Below, piece after piece: positions 57,501-64,000 of a stretch of DNA of 64,000 nt. Under the pieces are notes generated by a model. That model ran no database searches and was not told the origin of the DNA. It saw only the letters and a program-made list of their open reading frames with translations. The stretch comes from Centroberyx gerrardi (Eukaryota > Chordata > Actinopteri > Beryciformes > Berycidae): positions 15,780,854-15,844,853 of the forward strand of contig NC_136000.1 in NCBI RefSeq assembly GCF_048128805.1, given 5' to 3'. How positions within the stretch are numbered: position 1 is the stretch's first letter; the number at the start of each line of letters is the position of its first letter. Made by a program: the position numbers and the translations under genes.

Positions 57501-60500
57501 AATTGAATCAGACCCTGAAAAGGAAAAAAAAAGAAAAACAGTGGTGCTGAACAAGCTATAAAGGTTTGATTTGTTATGTAGATGTCTTTGCTCGGGGATT
57601 ATAGTTAATATGCAATGAGGTTAATTAAAAGTGAATTGAGTGGGTGGGGAGCCTGCTGTCACAGTTCTGCAGTCAGGACCTGCCCTAGCAGAGGGAGAGG
57701 AGATGAGGTCTGGTGTTTGGTCAGGTGCTGAGCAGTGGATTGATGATGGAGGCTGTTGATGTTTAACTGACGGCTCTTTGTGGCGCAGAGGCAGCACCTC
57801 ACACAGTGTGGCTCTCTGAAAAGTTGTGAAACAGGAGGAGACTCAAGCCCCAAAAAATCCCAATGCCAGAGCCAAAATAACATCAGTGAGTCATAGTTGC
57901 CTTTAGGCTACGTTGACTTTATCTCCTCTGTCTCAACATGCAGGCTGGTCCTCTCACCAGGAACTTTAATTAAAGCTAGTGTAGGAGTCGCCACATATTT
58001 AGCCTCATCATACTGTGTCTCACTGTACAACAAAAAATAGAAAAGAAATGCTGTCTTCCATTCCCCTCACTCCCCTAAATTATGCAGAGATATATATAAA
58101 CAATATATATCTCCAGTTATGTGTCGAGATTTATACTTGACTGGTAAAAAGCATTTATTCAGATAAGGTGCCACCGCTGGGTAATGCAGCTGGAATTACA
58201 TTTGCAAAAGTTTTCCTGCATCGCCCTGCAGTGTGACAGTTAAGTTACATTTTATCTGGGTAAAATGTGAAAGTGAATGGTGAGATGAAAAAAAGTTTTC
58301 AAGAGTAATATAGGGAAAGTCTGGTTCAGTCTGTATGTCTCTACTTGCCCATGTATTATCTACATTTCCTCATTTGCCAATCAAAGCAAACTGAAAAACA
58401 GAGATACCTTTGGTCGATAAAAAATCTTTAATATGACAAACCACACAGACAAAATAGGTTACTTCTTTTGAAAGAAACATTGTGCATAGCTATGATGCGT
58501 CCTGCTTTCAACATGCTGTCTTCTCTGTACAGAATAGCAGTCTATAAACACCAACACTCTCAGTGAATGTAACACTATTCTTGTCAATGTAACTGTCAGG
58601 GCATGTACTGTAAATCACCTACACTTTTGGCTGCATAAAGAACCAAACATAGAGCAATCTCAGTGGATAGCATTTCAGTGCTCAGTGAATTCATTGGTTA
58701 AAAGGAGTGCACCCAGCACCAAGGACAGATACTACAGATAAGTTAATGTGCTGCTCTTAAACAGCATGCACCTTTCTTGACCTGTGCAACCAGTGGTTCG
58801 CTCCCGGAGACTTCCCATCCGCTACACGGCAAGCTGAGATAGCTAAGATAGCTGCCAAATTAGATTTGAGGGTAGAAAAAAAGAAGGCTTAGGCCAAAAA
58901 GGCATGTAGATACAGTACCTGAGAATATCCATGACAGAAACCTATGATATCCCTGGACCCACACCACTGACGCAATCTGAATGAGTAGAGGCCTCTCGTT
59001 GAAGAAGTACAACCACTTCAAATGGTGTTAATGTCACTAGTAGGGAAAACTTTTGCAATTATATTGTTTCAAGAGCCAAGTGCACAGATTCCAAAGTTCC
59101 AACCAAGGAAACAAAATTTCCCCTCAAACCTTAGTTGATAGATCTTTGCCAGTGGGAGAGCCCAAGGCTCCCTGTGTATGAGCTATGTCGCTGCCTCTTG
59201 TGAGCCTGCTAGAGGAACCAAGCCATCCACTTAGCACATGATTATTATGCCCAGTCCTCTGATAGGAGCTAGAGCTGCCTCTTCACCTTTAGTGGAGGTT
59301 TGAGGAGCCAGAGAGAGGCTGAACAGTGGCACTTTGCACTTGTAAGCTGCACATTTGGAGGCAAACCTGAGGTATTTTCTGTGTTACAGCTGAATAGGAA
59401 TGTGAAAACAAGGTCTTCTAAATTTATGAATGTAACCAAATAAAATGTCGCTGGGACGCAGAGGCAAGACTGGGGAGGTAAGACTGCATTTATAGTCTCT
59501 ATGTAGAACAGGTCCCAGACAAAAGATTTGTGGGAGATAACGTTGTAGTCCTTTGCTGAGGAGACTGATGGTTCCCAGTGGGCCTCAGGTGTCCATTGTG
59601 CGTGTCCGGCCCTTACTAGAAGGAGCCCAGGAGCCGACCAGTGGTCCTCGTTGTCCCTTGGGCAAAGCAGCACTTGGTCCAAATACAGGCGTACTCTCTT
59701 GGGCTGTAATCCCAGGACAGGTTGAGGCAGATGAGCTACTACCATGACAGAACTGAGCCTCTTGACAGCAGGGAGGTGAGACCGAGAATGGCTCCTGGAT
59801 TGGTTGACAGAGACAGACTGCACTCTTGTGAGGGAGGAAGATACAAATGGCCTTCCTGTTTCCTCTGGATGTCAAACCACACCTGGACGGACTCATGGGC
59901 CAGTCCAAATAACTTGGTTCCTCAGCCTTATAGAGGAAGTCATTGTGCTGGTGTCTTGGAGCTCACACAGGGTCAGCCAAAGGTAGTGTTGTCTCCACAC
60001 ATCCTCACATCTCCAAATAAATGGCTGCCACTGTTGAGAAGCTCAGGATGATGTCAGCAGTCCACACACCTCATCCAAGGACTGACTGTCCAATATCTAC
60101 CAATATCTCTGAAGCATGGTGGTTTTGCTCAGGGCCAGGCAATCAATCCAGGGGAGAGGTTGAAACCATAACACACACATTGACTTGTCTAGTCTTGGTC
60201 TTGTGAGGCAACATGATTTGCTTCTGAAAATATCACTTAAGCACCAAGACTCAACAGCAACAGAAGCAGGACTTACTTTGGAGCTGTGGAGCAATCGAAG
60301 TGCAATGGGGTCTGTAGGCGAGGTGAAGTGCACAAGAACTTAAGGAAATAAGCTCATGTACATCACATCCGGGGAAAGGGCAGGTCATACATCTGATGTA
60401 CGTGTGATGTCAAGACTTCAGGGTGTGCCAGCGCAAATTCATTGCATTGAACTGCGTTGCAACGGGTGAACAGAATGAAAGGGAACTATAGTTCTCACAT

Positions 60501-62559
60501 TCATCTGCAGCGGAAAATCTAGCAAAAGGGAACAAGCCTTTTCATAAAGTAAAATGACTCCTTTGTCTCAGCACAGAGGATGCACAGTGTTTTGGGTGAC
60601 TTTTCCAGATGGCTGACACATGTTCATTTGCTTTCCTGCTGCTATCAGTCTCTTTTTCACAGTAAGGTGATCTGCACTAGTGATCCCAGCTGTATCTTTG
60701 CAGCAAATTCCACAGTATCAGCAGTCAAGCACTCAACATCTCTCGTCCAAGACCCAACTTTACCCCATTTGGCAAAACGCTACCTGTTCCCATTCCACAC
60801 CCCACACACAGAAGAAAGGAACAGAGCCCAGACCAGATGAATATGTGGGCGAATGAGGACAAAAAACAATCAAGAAGATAATGAGAGAGAATATGCAAAG
60901 CCACATTCTGACATTTTTTCAGAATTTCATATTTGCATATTTTCCTATAGTATCTTTGAATATACTTTAGTGTGACTTTAGCATGTGTGTGTGTCTGTGT
61001 CTGTGAGTGTACGTGCACATTGCATTTGCACATGTGTTTGCAGCTGTATTTGTGACATACTGGTATTATTGTGAATTTGAGTGTGTGCAGCACTGAAAAT
61101 AAATCAGTCAGTACAGCTTACGTAGAGGAAATTTGAAATCACACTGCCATTTTAGATAAGAAACTCAATTTCTGTTAGATCCCAGAGCCAAGAATTCTAC
61201 CGCTCGGAACCCAGAGAATCTGCCCATACTTGTCTTCTGCTGCATTTTTATCAGTATTGATTGAAGGTGTCGGCTGTTTTTCCAACTTGATTTAAAGCCG
61301 TAGTAGAAAGTCTGTGAGAGAGCTGTTCAAGAATGGAGCCTCCAATTTTTCAGCAGCATTGTCTGTCTCTCCTGTGCATGAAACACCCTCATGCAGTTGT
61401 CAAAATCTTCACCACTGACCAATATATCAGCTATATACCAACATACATCTAACAAAATCATATTAAGCACCCATCGCCCTCGCTTGTATTGTTCAAATCT
61501 ATCTTCCTCTGTGAGGAATATAGTAGCTTGCTTGGCACTCTCTTCCTCTTGTTAGATCTCGCTCTGTCTCTCAGAATCTGTCTGTCTCTCTCGAGCATGT
61601 GCACACATACAAAGACGCATACCTTTCCCACAATATTTTTCTATTCATTTACCCAAGTCCTTCTCTTTGCACCTGCAAATCTTCTGACACAATGCAGCGG
61701 GCTGACAAAGAACTGAAGCCCTGGTTTCGCCGAGGCAACTGTCAGCCAGTGCAGTTTTTACACAATGGAGGGAAGAAAACATTCTTTTAAGGCATCCAAT
61801 TGGAACCACAGAGGCAAGCAGCTCAAATAAAGCCAGGCAGGGAAGAGTGAGATGGATAGAGAAAGCATGGAGGGTGTATAAAAAGGGAGCTGGGGGATCC
61901 AGAGATGGGCATAGACAGGCCCCACTAAAATCTACAGCGCTACTGACGTCCATGCAGCTGTATTCGCGCTTTTATCAACAAAACTGAAAGCAAAGCAAAT
62001 ACTTGGGAGAGAAAGGTTTATTTGGCTTAGACATTAAAAATCATCCATTATATTGACAGCCATGCATGCACTAACAACAGTCTTATTCTTGCTTAATCAG
62101 TGGTTTCATGCCATGATTCAACTATTTTTTTCCACTCAAGTTCTTTCACTCAAGCTTCCCTTGCTAGTACACATCAGAGGTTGGATATGAGATCAAGAAA
62201 GAGCATATTCATCTTCCATAACACTGTGAAAACAATTGAAAACAGCTTATTTAATAAATAATGATAAAACACATTTGACAAATGAAGCAATGAAAGCAAA
62301 AAACACTACAATAACTTCTCTCAAATATGGAGATATGGCAAAGATGGAGACTCAAATTACAAAAATCAAAAGAATATTGAATCTTGGATAAAGGGGCTTA
62401 CACTTTAACCCTTTTCTATATTGCTAACTACCCCAACATGCTCCCTGAAACCGGAGGGAAGGCCATTAATCCTTTCCAGCTGCTTCTAGTCCAGCTCTCT
62501 GAACCTCTGGGTTGTGACAAAAGTGTTTAGCGCTGATTAGACTTGATGGCTCGCGCTGT

Positions 62560-62790
62560 TCTTCGGTCGGAAAACAGCGAGAAACACCTGGAAGTCCTCC
62601 GTCCTGCGCTGTGAGCTCAGTGATAAAATCCTTAACTTGTTAAGCTACTTCATGACAAAGGCAATTATTTTCAGATAGGCTTATTTGTTTTGCTAATGAC
62701 GCCGAGGATTATCAGTTTAACCATTTTGGTTCATGGCGACCTGCTAATTGCGTTACCGCATGGTAGTTTGGTTTCACTTTTTAGTTGACT
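62560..62790. promoter_or_regulatory. candidate conserved non-coding block
   Basis: Complex, repeat-free sequence with CTAATGACGCC, GGATTATCAG and CTAATTGCGTTA words, contrasting with its flanks. Could be a distal enhancer for rgma or a neighbour; no proof from sequence alone. Confidence 0.25.
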
Positions 62791-63781
62791 GTTGCTGACA
62801 GTTTAAGATCTCACTTTCATAGCTCCAGGTGGGACAATCTAGGTTTCTGTGTCCTAATCTCAGGAATTTACAAACCATTTAATCGATGCGTGGAAATGTG
62901 AGAGTATGTGAGAAAACGGAAGTAGCAATTTGAGTGTGTGTCTCTTTGTGGCTGCAGCGTATCTGCTCCCTTAATCCTTGACACAAAACCTGGATGAGCA
63001 GCACCTTTGTGTGTGTCAGAACGGCAGATTTAAGGAGCAGGCCGGGGCACGCACAGCTCTCTGCACAGGAGCAACACTGTGGCAGGCATGGAAACTTAGC
63101 TTACACTGAGAATGTCTACGACAATATGGAGGAATAATGCTGGTAGGGATGAGCATGCACACACACACACTAACACCACAGTATAGCAAACATAGTGGAG
63201 TGAGTAATCCACTAAGTGACTTTGAATTGACATGAAACACTTCTATCTTATGCTTATCCCTCGCCAAATGCATGCAATCTATTCCGTATTATGATTCCCT
63301 TTGTTCATGTGCTGTTCAGGTTTCTCCCAAAACAGAATAACATGTTACCGAAGCGGTTATCTCGCAGGTGTCTGCTGACTTAGTTTGACCTCTGATCCCA
63401 AATGTATCTCAGATTTGCAGTTCATTACACACACTGAACTTGGAGGGAATGTATGGGCCGGGCGAGAGAAGAGAGAAAAAGAGAGGATTTGTTGTAAGTT
63501 GTTACAGCTGGTTGATATCCCCATTCATGTGTGAAATGGCAGGTGAAGGGAGGGTGAAAATTGCTATGAGTTTGGGAAAATATCATAAATTTGGTCTGGC
63601 CTCCTGGCAAGTTATGGATAGAGAGCCGCTCCGAAGTGTCAGGGAGTGTTTGGTTAGATACAGTATATTTTTGTTGAGTGTCAGCATGTGTGTATGTGTG
63701 TATGAAGGGTGTGTGTGATACAATATGTTGAGTGGCAAGCGGTTAACCGTTAAAAAAACGTTAAAAAGCTTTTTTCTTTGT

Positions 63782-63815
63782 GTTTGTGTGTGTGTGCGTG
63801 TGTGTATGCGTGTCA
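63782..63815. repeat. GT microsatellite
   Basis: Imperfect GT dinucleotide run with GC interruptions. Confidence 0.85.
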
Positions 63816-64000
63816 GTCTTGCATTGTTGCACCCGGGGGTGTCTGCTTGCACTTCCTGGAAACTATGAAGAATCTAGAGCAGTTCCTACAGTGACCCAAA
63901 AGCATTAATACAGTGGATGTCAGGCCATAGAAAAACGTTTAGGGCTCAACTACTCATCTACAGGAGCGGCGTATTGTCTAGTATTTCAAGCGACATGACA

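Larger units (their letters stand above)
51346..64000. other. gene-poor flank upstream of rgma
   Basis: I find no splice-consistent coding exons over nearly 13 kb. Frames such as 59269-59823 (184 residues) and 60725-61093 lack recognisable domains and splice partners. The region has several blocks with enhancer-like composition (52360-52620, 54900-55110, 56130-56350, 57270-57500, 62560-62790), short CA/GT repeats near 63158 and 63782, and otherwise nothing I can name. A desert next to a neural guidance gene is typical for long-range regulation. Confidence 0.6.

Noticed and set aside
59269-59823. 184-codon minus-strand frame in the desert
   Set aside because: No domain, no signal of splice partners, mixed low-complexity hydrophobic content; overlapped by frames of similar quality on the other strand. 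Kept only as a possible lncRNA or repeat relic.

Overview
The window is vertebrate nuclear DNA, most likely from a teleost fish. Genes are intron-rich with GT/GC-AG splice sites, the non-coding DNA is AT-rich with microsatellites and fish-type SINE/MITE remnants, and the order FAM174B - CHD2 - RGMA matches the block on human chromosome 15q26. I assembled all gene models by hand from splice sites, reading-frame continuity and remembered family sequences; no alignment or search was run.

Layout. (1) About 2.1-6.5 kb, minus strand: fam174b, a 135-residue single-pass membrane protein in three coding exons, the last holding only four coding bases plus a long 3'UTR. (2) About 7-11.6 kb: intergenic, with a large CT/CA microsatellite. 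(3) About 11.6-18.1 kb, plus strand: a five-exon spliced transcript with a CpG-rich first exon, tiny middle exons and a clean poly(A) signal. By position, orientation, exon count and last-exon motifs it is best explained as the fish counterpart of Chaserr, the lncRNA that represses Chd2 in cis. (4) About 18.9-38.25 kb, plus strand: chd2, complete, 38 coding exons joining in frame to a 1,819-residue chromodomain helicase. (5) About 38.5-50.4 kb, minus strand: rgma, complete, four coding exons giving a 451-residue GPI-anchored repulsive guidance molecule; its 3' end faces that of chd2 a few hundred bases away. (6) About 51-64 kb: no gene recognised, but several blocks look like developmental enhancers.

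How the parts relate. Chaserr and chd2 lie in tandem, the lncRNA ending about 0.8 kb before the inferred chd2 start, as expected for cis regulation of CHD2 dosage. chd2 and rgma converge. The least expected structures are inside chd2: intron 30 holds a diverged copy of part of the chd2 3'UTR, and intron 37 holds a copy of another 3'UTR part plus a decayed copy of the start of exon 38 with its splice acceptor. Two chd2 introns (30 and 36) use GC instead of GT donors.
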